Positions 8,072 through 15,567 of a stretch of DNA of 64,000 bases are shown in pieces. Numbering within the stretch: position 1 is the stretch's first letter; each line of letters opens with the position of its first letter. The DNA lies in assembly GCA_021840255.1 (NCBI GenBank), contig JAKBYX010000003.1:123180-187179 (forward strand), in the 5' to 3' direction. The position numbers and the translations under genes are program-made. This DNA comes from Nitrospirota bacterium. GTDB lineage: Bacteria; Nitrospirota; Thermodesulfovibrionia; Thermodesulfovibrionales; JdFR-88. Under the pieces are notes generated by a model that searched no databases, was not told the DNA's origin, and saw only the letters and a program-made list of their open reading frames with translations.

Positions 8072-8371
8072 ATGAGCAGAGGTTGGCTGGAAGAAGTCGC
8101 TAGCGAGATGGTCCCCGATGACCTGCCGGAGGCCTATCGGGCAGTTGCCATGGTGGTTGGCGTGGAGAACGCGCTGAGGCTTTCCCAAGAACTGGGCGGC
8201 CTGCCCTTTTACTTCCCCAAAATAGGGACCCTTATTTCAAAGAGGCGCGACGCTTACATCAGGCGCGAATTCACGGGGGCAAATTACAAGGAGCTTGCCA
8301 GGAAATACGCTCTGACGGAAACCTGGATACGGCGCATCGTAAGCCACAGGCGCAGGGGCAGGGCGGATTGA
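8072..8371 (+). CDS. mor: Mor-type transcription activator
   Basis: A 99-aa protein resembling the Mu Mor/C family, which activates middle or late phage promoters. The N-terminal dimerisation part reads WLEEVASEMVPDDLPEAYRAVAM, seen as WLEEVASEMVPDD and LPEAYRAVAMVVG, followed by GVENALRLSQELGGLPFYFPK. The C-terminal helix-turn-helix is YKELARKYALTETWIRRIVSHRR. It is the expected length for Mor and directly follows the small membrane ORF under the repressor-controlled promoter. In Mu, Mor links early and middle transcription; here the early replication genes are missing, so Mor would connect the repressor straight to whatever Mor-type promoter survives. Target sites were not identified. Confidence 0.8.
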   Translation: MSRGWLEEVASEMVPDDLPEAYRAVAMVVGVENALRLSQELGGLPFYFPKIGTLISKRRDAYIRREFTGANYKELARKYALTETWIRRIVSHRRRGRAD

Positions 8372-8425
8372 GCCCCCTGGGGAGGTTTTTGTTTCCCGAA
8401 AGGCCACCCGCTACAGAGATCCTTT

Positions 8426-8499
8426 TTCACAAGATCTTCTGTTCACAAGATCCCAATTGTTCCGCACTTTACTCATGGCGGCTATTTAAGTAAACTTAA
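8426..8499. promoter_or_regulatory. Repeats and inverted repeat upstream of DUF2844 gene
   Basis: Two direct copies of TTCACAAGATC (8426-8436 and 8442-8452) are spaced 16 bases apart, start to start. They are followed by the inverted repeat TTAAGT-AA-ACTTAA (8486-8499), 55 bases before the DUF2844 start. Both types look like protein-binding sites. No regulator can be named. Confidence 0.4.
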
Positions 8500-8553
8500 A
8501 ATATAAGTGTTTTTGTCAAACAAAACCCCCTATATAAGGATGTATCAAAGCCA

Positions 8554-9033
8554 ATGAAAAGAAAAAGAACGGGTCTTCTTGCCCTTATGCTGGCCTTCGC
8601 TTTTTCCGTGGCCTTTTTGTCCGCCGCGCGGGATGCGCGCGCCGTGCTTGGCGGTCCGGTTGACTCGGTCAGCAAAGACATTTCCGCCATGAAGGCGACG
8701 CGCAGCCAGGTTACCACCCTGCCTTGCTATACCGTCCATGAGATCACCTCCGGCACATTGACGCTGCGGGAGTATGTTTCTTCAGGCGGAGTAGTGTTCG
8801 GCATAGCCTGGGACGGGCCGTTAAGCCCGAACCTGAGATATCTTCTTGGTTCCTATTACAGCCAGTACCATGAGGCCAGGCAGCAGATGCCCCCTTCGCA
8901 CGGAAAAAAGTCCATGCGGGTGCAGGCAAATGATGTGGTCGTCGAGAAATGGGGGCACATGCGGAGCATGCACGGGAGGGCCTACGTGCCGGCGCTTCTT
9001 CCCGAGGGGGTGAGCCCTGATGCCGTCCGGTGA
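8554..9033 (+). CDS. DUF2844 family exported protein
   Basis: A 159-aa secreted protein with a classical signal peptide (MKRKRTGLLALMLAFAFSVA, cleavage near ARA at residue 31). The mature part, with SQVTTLPCYTVHEI, GTLTLREYVSSGGVVFGIAW and SPNLRYLLGSYYSQY, matches the DUF2844 pattern, best known to me from betaproteobacteria, where it sits beside DUF3443 genes. The same partnership is seen here: the next gene begins seven bases after the stop. Function is unknown; probably periplasmic or surface. Confidence 0.78.
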   Translation: MKRKRTGLLALMLAFAFSVAFLSAARDARAVLGGPVDSVSKDISAMKATRSQVTTLPCYTVHEITSGTLTLREYVSSGGVVFGIAWDGPLSPNLRYLLGSYYSQYHEARQQMPPSHGKKSMRVQANDVVVEKWGHMRSMHGRAYVPALLPEGVSPDAVR

Positions 9034-9040
9034 GGCGGCA

Positions 9041-10324
9041 ATGAAAACAAGGGGAACAAAGAGCATCGGGCTTCTTTCCGTTGCCTTGTTGCTTTTTTTT
9101 CTTGCCGGATGCGGAGGCGGCGGGGGAGGGTCATCTTCGTCGCCGGCTTCAAATGGTACCCCATCTTCCTCATCGAGCACTGGCACCTGCACGGCGGTTG
9201 CGGTTTCCCTTTCAGGCCAGGTCCAAAACCCGGTGCCCCTGCTGCCTACAGATAACAACGGAACCCTTGTCGAGCTTCCGGGTGTGTCCAATGACGGCGC
9301 TTCTTCAGCAAGCGGAAGCCTTGTGCTGGGCATCGGAACGGAGAGCAACAATCAACCCTCTTCGGTAACGGCGGCAATACCCCTGAATAGCAGGGGGGAT
9401 TTTACAACTGTTTTGAACGGCCTGCCCCCCTTAGACAGCTTCATAGACACCGGCTCCAACGGCCTTTTTTTTCCCCAGGTTTCAAAGAACAATCCCCCCA
9501 TCTGTTCTGCCCCTTTATCTTCGTGGTACTGCCCTCAGACGCCTTTCACCAATACGGCCACCCAGGAGGGGGGCAGCGCTTCGGTCAATGTCACATTCAC
9601 GATCGAAAACTTTGAGACTCTTACAAGTAGCGGGAACAAGATGGTCTTTCCGGACATAGGCGGACAGATGAATAGCGCATTTGACTGGGGGCTGCCTTTT
9701 TATCTTGGAAGGAACGTCTTCATGGGTATAGAAGGGAAAAGCTCAAACCTGGGGGACAACGGACTGTATTTCGCGAGCGGCGTGTACAATGGGAGCCAGC
9801 CCTCCGGCGCTAACGTAATGCCTATCAGCGTAAGCGGTTCCGTCCCCGGCCTTGCCACTTATAACAATGAGCCGATGGTAAGTATCACGGTCTGTGCTCC
9901 CGGCACAAGCGCCTGCCAGACCATAAACGGCATACTGCTGGACACCGGCAGCTATGGACTCAGGATATTCAAGCAGGCCCTGAACGGCCTTTCCCTGCCT
10001 CCGGAAAAAACCAGTGGCGGGCAGCTTGCCGAGTGCCAGCCATATGTAGACCTAACCGCCGACTGGGGGCCGGTAGAGCTGGCGGACGTGAAGCTGGGCG
10101 GTGAGCCTGCTGTGACCAGCTTGCCCATCCAGGTGATAGATGCGACTTTTCCGGGTTATACCAATTGCAATGGAGGGAGCAGTCTGGATACAAGCCCGTC
10201 AATTGACGGGTATAACGGCATTCTGGGGGTCGGCCCCTTTCAGCAGGACTGCGGTTCGCTTTGCACTAACGTAAAAAACAGCAATCAGGTTTCCCAGTGG
10301 CCCTACTGGTCCTGCAGCCAATAG
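9041..10324 (+). CDS. DUF3443 family lipoprotein
   Basis: A 427-aa predicted lipoprotein. The start at 9041 is preferred over 9020: it leaves a seven-base gap after the DUF2844 stop, has GAGG upstream and gives a clean lipobox (LLFFLAGC) followed by a Gly/Ser linker. Motifs PLDSFIDTGSNGLFF and GILLDTGSYGLRIFK, each with a DTG core, resemble aspartic-protease-like strands and recur in DUF3443 proteins. Whether it is a protease is not established, since two DTG motifs alone do not prove activity. It is co-transcribed with DUF2844 and probably anchored in the outer membrane. The same Cys-Gly4 linker style appears in two other lipoproteins of this window. Confidence 0.78.
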   Translation: MKTRGTKSIGLLSVALLLFFLAGCGGGGGGSSSSPASNGTPSSSSSTGTCTAVAVSLSGQVQNPVPLLPTDNNGTLVELPGVSNDGASSASGSLVLGIGTESNNQPSSVTAAIPLNSRGDFTTVLNGLPPLDSFIDTGSNGLFFPQVSKNNPPICSAPLSSWYCPQTPFTNTATQEGGSASVNVTFTIENFETLTSSGNKMVFPDIGGQMNSAFDWGLPFYLGRNVFMGIEGKSSNLGDNGLYFASGVYNGSQPSGANVMPISVSGSVPGLATYNNEPMVSITVCAPGTSACQTINGILLDTGSYGLRIFKQALNGLSLPPEKTSGGQLAECQPYVDLTADWGPVELADVKLGGEPAVTSLPIQVIDATFPGYTNCNGGSSLDTSPSIDGYNGILGVGPFQQDCGSLCTNVKNSNQVSQWPYWSCSQ

Positions 10325-10381
10325 CGATATCCCGCAAAAAATAAAAATTTTTTGGCGTTGCAGGCATGAGAATCGAAAAAA

Positions 10382-10771
10382 TCAGATGTTTGAAGACCCC
10401 AGCGCCCGCTCCAGCATGGTCTTCAGGTGGGCAAGGTCAAAGGGTTTAAGCAGGTATCCGGCTGCCCCCGCGTCTTCAGCCTGCTTCCTTATGGCCTCAT
10501 CCGCATAGCCCGATATAAAGACCACCGGTATCCCGAAGCGCTCCTTCAGCAGCGCGGCAAGCTCCAGCCCGGACATGTCCCCCTTCAGCTTTATATCCAG
10601 TATGGCAAGGGCGGGCCGTTCGGTTTCCGCCACCTTAAGCGCGTCCTCGCCGGACGGAGCGGGCTCGCATACATCATATCCCCACAGGTCCAGGAGATCC
10701 GCCATGCTCATGGCGGTGATGGACTCGTCCTCCACTATCAGTATCTTTATCTTTCCGTTCGTATTTTTCAT
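10382..10771 (-). CDS. CheY-like response regulator, receiver domain only
   Basis: A stand-alone receiver domain of 129 aa. The acidic pocket (ILIVEDE), the phosphoacceptor Asp in LAILDIKL, the Ser/Thr switch in VVFISGYAD and the Lys in GYLLKPFD are all present. There is no output domain, so it acts through protein contacts or phosphotransfer. It lies downstream of the HisKA_2 kinase on the same strand, with a dispersed repeat between them, and is its likely partner. This architecture is common for kinases of the HisKA_2 type. Confidence 0.92.
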   Translation of the reverse strand: MKNTNGKIKILIVEDESITAMSMADLLDLWGYDVCEPAPSGEDALKVAETERPALAILDIKLKGDMSGLELAALLKERFGIPVVFISGYADEAIRKQAEDAGAAGYLLKPFDLAHLKTMLERALGSSNI

Positions 10772-10831
10772 TTTTAGCCTAAACAGCGCATTGTCTATTT
10801 TAAAATAAGGCCGTTATTGAGCGCCTGTTTT

Positions 10832-10862
10832 TTTTATGCCCTACGGGCATCGAATGTAAGGA
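10832..10862. repeat. Dispersed 31-nt repeat, copy 1
   Basis: This 31-base stretch with a TGCCC-TAC-GGGCA hairpin and the tail ATCGAATGTAAGGA recurs in inverted orientation at 36055-36085 with one mismatch in the hairpin loop. It lies between the kinase and response regulator genes. It could serve as a weak terminator or mRNA stabiliser. Confidence 0.6.
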
Positions 10863-10907
10863 CTTTTTTATTGATTATATTCGCTCGCTTTACGCTCGCT
10901 GTCCATT

Positions 10908-12569
10908 TTATGCCTTGAATCTGATCCTGAATTCCGCTCCCCTGCCGGGGATCATTTCTATCTCGCCGCCAAGCTGCTTGGTTGCCAGGTTGCGGACCAG
11001 CTTCAAACCCAGGGTCCTGATATTGCCGATACCGGCAGACTCCAGGCCGGGCCCGTTGTCCCTGTAAACGATCTCCATCAGGCCGGGGCCGGTCTGCCGG
11101 AAGGATATCCTTATCTCTCCGCCGCCCTCACCCGTGAAGGCGTATTTGAGTGAATTGGAGATAAGCTCGTTTATGATGAGGCCGCAAGGCATTATTATGT
11201 CTATGGGCAATGTGATGCTGTCAGCATCGAGCTTCAGCGCCACCTTTCCTTCTACCTGCGAATGGCTTTCAATGAGGGCGTCCGCCAAGTCCCGGATGTA
11301 TTCTTTCATGTTGACGCTGGAGAGGTCCCTGGACTGATAGAGCTTCTCATGCACGAGCGCCATGGCGCGTATCCTGTTTTTTGTGTCGTCGAACATCTGG
11401 AGGACGCGGCTATCCGAGACGGAGGAAGACTGCAGGCTTATGAGGCTTGAGATCACCTGCATATTGTTTTTGGTCCTGTGATAAAGCTCCCTTAGCAGGG
11501 TCTCTTTTTCCCTCAGGGAGCTTTCAAGGGTTGCCGTCCAGCGCTTCTTTGAGGTGATGTCCCGGGTTATGCCGAGCAGACCGGCTATTTCGCCTTTTTC
11601 ATTGGTGAAGGGGATGGCGTTGGTCTCCAGCCAAAGGCGGCGTCCCTTAAGCCCCGCTATCTCGAATTCCAGCGAACCCTCCCCCCCGGCCAGCACCTTC
11701 CGGGTAAGCTCCAGAAATGCCTCCCGGTGTTCGGGGATGACCAGGTCCGTGACGGGCCTGTTTTTTACATCTTCAAAAGAGGAGGCCTGTATCATGGCAA
11801 GCCCCGCCGGGTTCATCATCAAAAGGGTGTTGTCCGCCGCAAGCAGCTTTACGCACTCGGGCTCCGTCTCTATTATGGAACGCAGCAGACGTTCGCTCCG
11901 GTGGAGGGCCTCCTCGGCCTTTTGCCTGGCCCCGGCGATACTGTTGGCCTTGAGCGAAACGATGACGACCGCCAGGAGCAAGGCGGACACAAGGAGCGCC
12001 AGCATTAAAAAAGACGTAAGGAAAAGCGAGTCCGCTTTTCTCCTGATGCCGGATACGTCGTAATATATCTCGCTTGCCCCGGCAAACTTTCCGTTCACCA
12101 TAACGGGGGCATACGCTACGGCAAGGTCCGTGGGGGCCGCTTCCCCGCCCGGCGTACGGCTGTTTTTGGGAATAAAATGCTTGTATATATAGCCTTTTGC
12201 CACGGTATCATAAAAAAATCTCTTTGTGATCATGTGCCCCACCGCGGAAGAGTTGGTATCATCGAATATAAGCTTGCCTTCAGGGGAAAAAAGCCGTATC
12301 TTCCACAGCCCGAAGTCGTTATGGAGAAGGCGGGCTTCCTTCTTCACTTCGCCGGTTACGCCCCCGTCTTCGAACCGGAAGTCCATCTCCGCAAGCGAGC
12401 TGCTGAAGTGGACGGCAATATTGGAGGCCTCGTTTTCCATGGAATCCACATGCAAACTGGAGAAAGAAGGGAAGACGAAAAAAACGTTGTAAGCCGCGAA
12501 GAGAAAAACGGATATGACGGCTATGAGCAGGATGCCGGTGACGTCCTTTGAAAAATTTATTTTAAACAT
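10908..12569 (-). CDS. Membrane sensor histidine kinase, PAS plus HisKA_2
   Basis: A 553-aa kinase, starting at the ATG at 12569, which has AGGCGGG upstream and begins immediately before the first membrane helix (ILLIAVISVFLFAAYNVFFV). The extracytoplasmic sensor (about 40-190) is followed by a second helix (FLTSFLMLALLVSALLLAVV). After that come a PAS domain (SIIETEPECVKLLAADNTLL, LLGITRDITSKKR), the HisKA_2 motif ELYHRTKNNMQVISSLISLQ with the phosphorylated His, and an HATPase domain (INELISNSLKYAF, DNGPGLE). The sensory signal is unknown. A paralogous kinase core occurs at 60139-61146. It pairs with the downstream receiver protein. Confidence 0.9.
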   Translation of the reverse strand: MFKINFSKDVTGILLIAVISVFLFAAYNVFFVFPSFSSLHVDSMENEASNIAVHFSSSLAEMDFRFEDGGVTGEVKKEARLLHNDFGLWKIRLFSPEGKLIFDDTNSSAVGHMITKRFFYDTVAKGYIYKHFIPKNSRTPGGEAAPTDLAVAYAPVMVNGKFAGASEIYYDVSGIRRKADSLFLTSFLMLALLVSALLLAVVIVSLKANSIAGARQKAEEALHRSERLLRSIIETEPECVKLLAADNTLLMMNPAGLAMIQASSFEDVKNRPVTDLVIPEHREAFLELTRKVLAGGEGSLEFEIAGLKGRRLWLETNAIPFTNEKGEIAGLLGITRDITSKKRWTATLESSLREKETLLRELYHRTKNNMQVISSLISLQSSSVSDSRVLQMFDDTKNRIRAMALVHEKLYQSRDLSSVNMKEYIRDLADALIESHSQVEGKVALKLDADSITLPIDIIMPCGLIINELISNSLKYAFTGEGGGEIRISFRQTGPGLMEIVYRDNGPGLESAGIGNIRTLGLKLVRNLATKQLGGEIEMIPGRGAEFRIRFKA

Positions 12570-12905
12570 GCACCCGCCTGAATGTGGTTGCCTTCCGCAG
12601 GCGGCGCAGGGGTTTTTTTGATACTGGAAAAATCCCTGTCTGGCCACGGTGTTTTTAAATTAAAAATCTGTCTTCACGCAAAATTAATTATAACACACGA
12701 AAAACCCCCCTTTAATCCGGAGCCGTTTTTTCAAGAAACTGATTTTCTAAACTCTTTCAGCGGACGCGCACATACGCCGCCTTTTAAACTCAATGCATGA
12801 TGTTTGGAATGAGAGTTGAAATAAGAGTTTCAGGACCCGTTTTCCCGGACCAGAATCCGCTCGGCACGAGGCCGGCAAACCCACCTGGATCCCTACCATT
12901 AACAA

Positions 12906-12955
12906 GCGCGGGCGTCCCGGCATTCCGCCCGCGCCGGCAAAACGGGTTTTTTTTT
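12906..12955 (+). terminator. Terminator-like hairpin with T-run, orphan
   Basis: GCGCGGGCG and CGCCCGCGC (12906-12914, 12926-12934) form a 9-bp GC-rich stem. It is followed twelve bases later by nine T residues. It faces the plus strand, yet no plus-strand gene ends upstream. It sits in the roughly 510-base gap between the kinase and the endolysin gene. Apart from this hairpin and the next inverted repeat, I see nothing coding in that gap. Confidence 0.45.
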
Positions 12956-12970
12956 AATCCCCCCCTGACA

Positions 12971-13025
12971 GCGGGCGCAAATGAGGTCCCAAAGGAATGC
13001 GAACGGCCTTTTCATTTGCGCCCGC
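12971..13025. repeat. 14-bp inverted repeat upstream of endolysin gene
   Basis: GCGGGCGCAAATGA (12971-12984) is matched perfectly by its reverse complement at 13012-13025 across a 27-base loop, about 55 bases before the endolysin start. It could be an RNA hairpin in the late transcript, a regulator site or a remnant of a palindromic repeat. Confidence 0.5.
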
Positions 13026-13079
13026 CCCGCCAAGCAGGCGAAGAGGGGAAGATGTCCGGTGAAAGGAGAGCGAACAAAG

Positions 13080-13541
13080 ATGAGCAGAGATATTAACAGC
13101 CTGGTCCCCGTGGTCCGTGAGAGGCTTCTGCAACTGGAAGCCGGGGCAAAGCAGCTGGGCATTGAATTCATTACCGTTTACACCCTCCGCACGGAGGCCG
13201 AGCAGCATGCCCTGTTCGCCCAGGGCAGGAAAACCGTAGATGAGGTGAACCGTTTGCGGAAAGAGGCCGGGCTTGCCCCGATTACGGAGGGACAAAACCG
13301 GATCGTGACAAGGCTGCTCACATCCGTCCATATGTTCGGCTGCGCCTTCGATGTGGCCATTTTAAAGGACGGGAAGATCGACTGGCAGGATACCTACTCC
13401 TTTGAGCGGCTCGGGGCCGTTGGAGAGTCCCTCGGTCTCAGATGGGGAGGAAGGTTTACGTTCAGGGACTGGGGGCACTTTGAGTACACGGGCGGGCTTA
13501 CGATCGAGGAGCTTAAGGAGGGGAAAAGGCCCGCCGCATAG
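13080..13541 (+). CDS. Phage endolysin, M15 L-alanyl-D-glutamate peptidase-like
   Basis: A 153-aa cell-wall peptidase of the M15 family, which cuts the L-Ala-D-Glu or D-Ala bond in peptidoglycan stem peptides. Metal-ligand motifs are visible: TSVHMFGCAFDVAI (His and Asp) and DWGHFEYTGG (third His). TEAEQHALFAQGR at residues 36-48 matches the substrate-side block. The ATG at 13080 has AAAGGAG nine bases upstream; the ORF track start at 12981 would include the inverted repeat and is rejected. There is no signal peptide, so release needs the holin gene that follows. It opens the late operon of the prophage. Confidence 0.85.
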   Translation: MSRDINSLVPVVRERLLQLEAGAKQLGIEFITVYTLRTEAEQHALFAQGRKTVDEVNRLRKEAGLAPITEGQNRIVTRLLTSVHMFGCAFDVAILKDGKIDWQDTYSFERLGAVGESLGLRWGGRFTFRDWGHFEYTGGLTIEELKEGKRPAA

Positions 13542-13702
13542 CTTTTTTGTTTCTTCACTTGGCCCTCCATGCGAGCCATGCTGGCACATGGTCCCGCCTC
13601 AAGACGCTGCATCCAGCCCGGCTCGTGCCAGTCGATATCCGGCCCGGATGACTGCAAAAAAAACAAAAAACAAAAAACCAAAAACAAAAAGGAGGCCTTT
13701 AT

Positions 13703-14626
13703 ATGATCAACGCTGTCGTCGCGGTTGTGCAAAACACTATAACCCCGCTTCTTACTGCCGTAGTCCTCGCACTGTTGGGAATATTCTTTGCATGGCTTCA
13801 GAAGAAATACCATATACAGGCAAGCCAGGCCCGCCAGGACTACGTTGAAGCCATTGCCGTGCGTGCCATCGCCTTTGCCGAGGAAGAGGGCGCACAGTTC
13901 ATAAAAGAGCACGGAAGCAAGCTGCCTTCTGACACCAAACTCTCCGATGCGGTCACCTTTCTGCTGCGGACGGTCCCCGCGCTCTCTGAAGATGAGGCCA
14001 GGGACCTGATAACGGCTGTCCTTGGAAAGACCAGCGGCGCCGGAGCGACTGAAGATAGCGCAATAACCGCCAAGGCTGGCATGAAGGGAGGCCAAAGCGG
14101 GTTTATCAGGCTTAAACAGGTGTTTTTTCTTCTGGCCCTTGCGGCCCTTGTCCTCGCTTTCGCATCCTGCGCCGCATGGAAGGCTGATACCACCGCGGGG
14201 TATGAATCCACAGGCGCGGTGCTGGCCGGTATTGAGACCCAGGCAAAAAGCATGTGCGACTCGGGAAAGATAAAGCCCGCGGACTGTGCGACGCTCAAGG
14301 CCGGTTATAACAAGGCCAGGTTAGCCTACATAACTTCGGGCGACGCACTTATCCTGGCTTTGGACTCCGGGGACGCGGCGGCAAAGCAAAAATCCTTGGC
14401 CGCATACCAGCAGGCGCTTTCGGACCTGAGCGCTTTCCTGCCGGAGCTTATAACCACGGCGGACCAATTGGGGATCAAAACATCAGGGGCGCAGCAAGGG
14501 TTTTTAAGTAGGGGCGCATCAACCGCCCCCCTTGGGCCCCTACGTACAAATCCAACAGCAGGGTCGCAGTCGTACGTAGGAGCGAACCTTGGTACGCCCG
14601 TCTTTATTAACGGAGGTGCGAAATAA
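13703..14626 (+). CDS. Holin-like protein fused to a lipoprotein-like domain
   Basis: A 307-aa protein with two parts. Residues 1-105 look like an LLH-type holin: one N-terminal membrane helix (TITPLLTAVVLALLGIFFAW) then an amphipathic cytoplasmic region. From about residue 128 a second hydrophobic segment ends in an apparent lipobox (LAALVLAFASC), followed by a helical domain to about 255. An in-frame ATG at 14084 just before this segment could start a separate lipoprotein, so this may be two fused genes or an internal start. The C-terminal 40 residues include a palindromic-repeat insertion (14508-14543). A GGAGG site precedes the start. The role in lysis is inferred from the neighbouring endolysin. 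Confidence 0.6.
   Translation: MINAVVAVVQNTITPLLTAVVLALLGIFFAWLQKKYHIQASQARQDYVEAIAVRAIAFAEEEGAQFIKEHGSKLPSDTKLSDAVTFLLRTVPALSEDEARDLITAVLGKTSGAGATEDSAITAKAGMKGGQSGFIRLKQVFFLLALAALVLAFASCAAWKADTTAGYESTGAVLAGIETQAKSMCDSGKIKPADCATLKAGYNKARLAYITSGDALILALDSGDAAAKQKSLAAYQQALSDLSAFLPELITTADQLGIKTSGAQQGFLSRGASTAPLGPLRTNPTAGSQSYVGANLGTPVFINGGAK
14508..14543. repeat. Short palindromic repeat (GTAGGGGC family) in frame in holin gene
   Basis: GTAGGGGC at 14508-14515 pairs with GCCCCTAC ending at 14543, enclosing a short GC-rich core. The ends are the same as in the 64-bp copies in the terminase gene. It is translated as SRGASTAPLGPLRT and does not break the frame. Confidence 0.7.
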
Positions 14627-14808
14627 TGACGTTCGAGCAGGCAAACAATCTTACCGGCGTGGCTGAAATGGCGATGTCAGCGGCGGTGCAGGTGGGCGTG
14701 GAGATCGCCAGGGCCGTAAACGAGAGCCGGGAGCTCTCCCAGGCGGACAAGGACGCGCTTGTGGCCAGGATAAAGGCGGCGCAGGCCTCAGTGCCGGTGT
14801 GGGAGTAG
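14626..14808 (+). CDS. Small phage protein, unknown
   Basis: A 60-aa helical, acidic protein (MTFEQANNLTGVAEMAMSAA at the start, ELSQADKDALVARIKAAQ near the end). Its ATG overlaps the upstream stop (TAATG) and has CGGAGGTG before it, so it is translationally coupled to the holin gene. No membrane segment is seen. Position suggests a lysis accessory or head-gene regulator, without sequence support. Confidence 0.65.
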   Translation: MTFEQANNLTGVAEMAMSAAVQVGVEIARAVNESRELSQADKDALVARIKAAQASVPVWE

Positions 14809-14841
14809 AAATGGGTTCGAATCCTTTGTCTTTGATGGGGA

Positions 14842-14858
14842 ATGGGGCGAAGCCCCAT
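14842..14858. repeat. Short hairpin ATGGGGC-GAA-GCCCCAT
   Basis: A 7-bp stem with a GAA loop lies in the 83-base gap before the membrane-anchored coiled-coil gene. It resembles a small palindromic repeat more than a terminator, as no T-run follows. Confidence 0.45.
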
Positions 14859-14891
14859 ACATCTAAAGGGGTGGAGGGCGGGAAAAGATAA

Positions 14892-15197
14892 ATGTCCTGG
14901 TTTTCCCCACAGATAATGCAGGCCCTCATAAACGCGGGCGGGGGCCTGCTGATCGCCCTGGTTATCCTGCTTGGCCTTTACCGCCTGGCGGACAAGCACG
15001 GCACGCAGTTCATCCATGCGCAGCAGGCCCAGGCGGTGGCCATGGGCAAGCAGGCCGAAGCGATGGAGGAGATGAAGACCTCGATAAAGGAATTCATCGG
15101 CCGGGACAACTCGGAGCACAGGGAGATACTGATCTTGCAGAAACTCACAATTGACAAATTAAAGGGTCTGGAGGAGTCGCTTAATGCAAAAAAATGA
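14892..15197 (+). CDS. Membrane-anchored coiled-coil phage protein
   Basis: A 101-aa protein with one N-terminal membrane helix (GGGLLIALVILLGLYRLA) and a long charged helical tail (AMEEMKTSIKEFIGRD, ILQKLTIDKLKGLEES). In Mu-like genomes a protein of this shape (DUF2730-like or a spanin) lies between lysis genes and the small terminase, as here. The family is not certain. It may be the inner-membrane spanin, with the lipoprotein-like half of the preceding holin fusion as the outer partner; that is inference. Confidence 0.6.
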   Translation: MSWFSPQIMQALINAGGGLLIALVILLGLYRLADKHGTQFIHAQQAQAVAMGKQAEAMEEMKTSIKEFIGRDNSEHREILILQKLTIDKLKGLEESLNAKK

Positions 15198-15234
15198 TAT
15201 CACCCGCCAGTTCTTCTTTGGAGGCAACAGATAG

Positions 15235-15290
15235 ATCATGGAAGCCAGGAAAGAAAGATATTAAATCATGGATGCCAGGAAAGAAAAATA
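15235..15290 (+). repeat. Tandem duplication of a gene start
   Basis: Two 26-base units (15235-15260 and 15265-15290), 30 bases apart and differing at two bases, each contain an ATG and the next seven codons. The first unit encodes MEARKERY and then stops at TAA; the second begins the real gene MDARKEKYRR. The only good GGAGG site precedes the first copy by twelve bases. Confidence 0.7.
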
Positions 15291-15567
15291 CAGGCGCGTT
15301 CGAGGGGCGATCCTCAAGCTTCTGGCTTATGAGCACCCACGTCCTGTGGATTCCAAAGTCATACACCTGCTGCTGGACGACCTCAAATACTCCATTACCG
15401 AGGAAGAGTGCCAGAGCCACATCTGCTATCTCTCCGAAAAAGGGCTTGTCCACAGGGAACTTCGCAAGTGCAGGGGTATCCGGCTGGAGATGGTCACCAT
15501 CTCCCCCACTGGTCTCGATGTGCTGGATGGCTTTATCGCGGACATCGGTGTGGACACAAGATTATGA
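15268..15567 (+). CDS. Winged-helix phage protein, VpaChn25_0724-like
   Basis: A 99-aa protein with a winged-helix pattern: RGAILKLLAYEHPRPVDSKV, EEECQSHICYLSEKGLVHRE and a beta-hairpin GIRLEMVTISPTGLDVLDGF. Similar proteins lie just before gp27/gp28 in Mu-like phages. Its start is preceded by a duplicated short leader ORF that keeps the ribosome binding site, so expression may depend on reinitiation. It overlaps the next gene by ATGA. The exact biological role is unknown; it may bind DNA. Confidence 0.65.
   Translation: MDARKEKYRRVRGAILKLLAYEHPRPVDSKVIHLLLDDLKYSITEEECQSHICYLSEKGLVHRELRKCRGIRLEMVTISPTGLDVLDGFIADIGVDTRL

Noticed and set aside
14813-14825. GGGTTCGAATCCT, which matches a tRNA T-arm loop
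   Set aside because: No acceptor, D or anticodon arms can be placed around it, and it sits between two coupled phage genes; treated as chance, though an attachment-site scar cannot be excluded.
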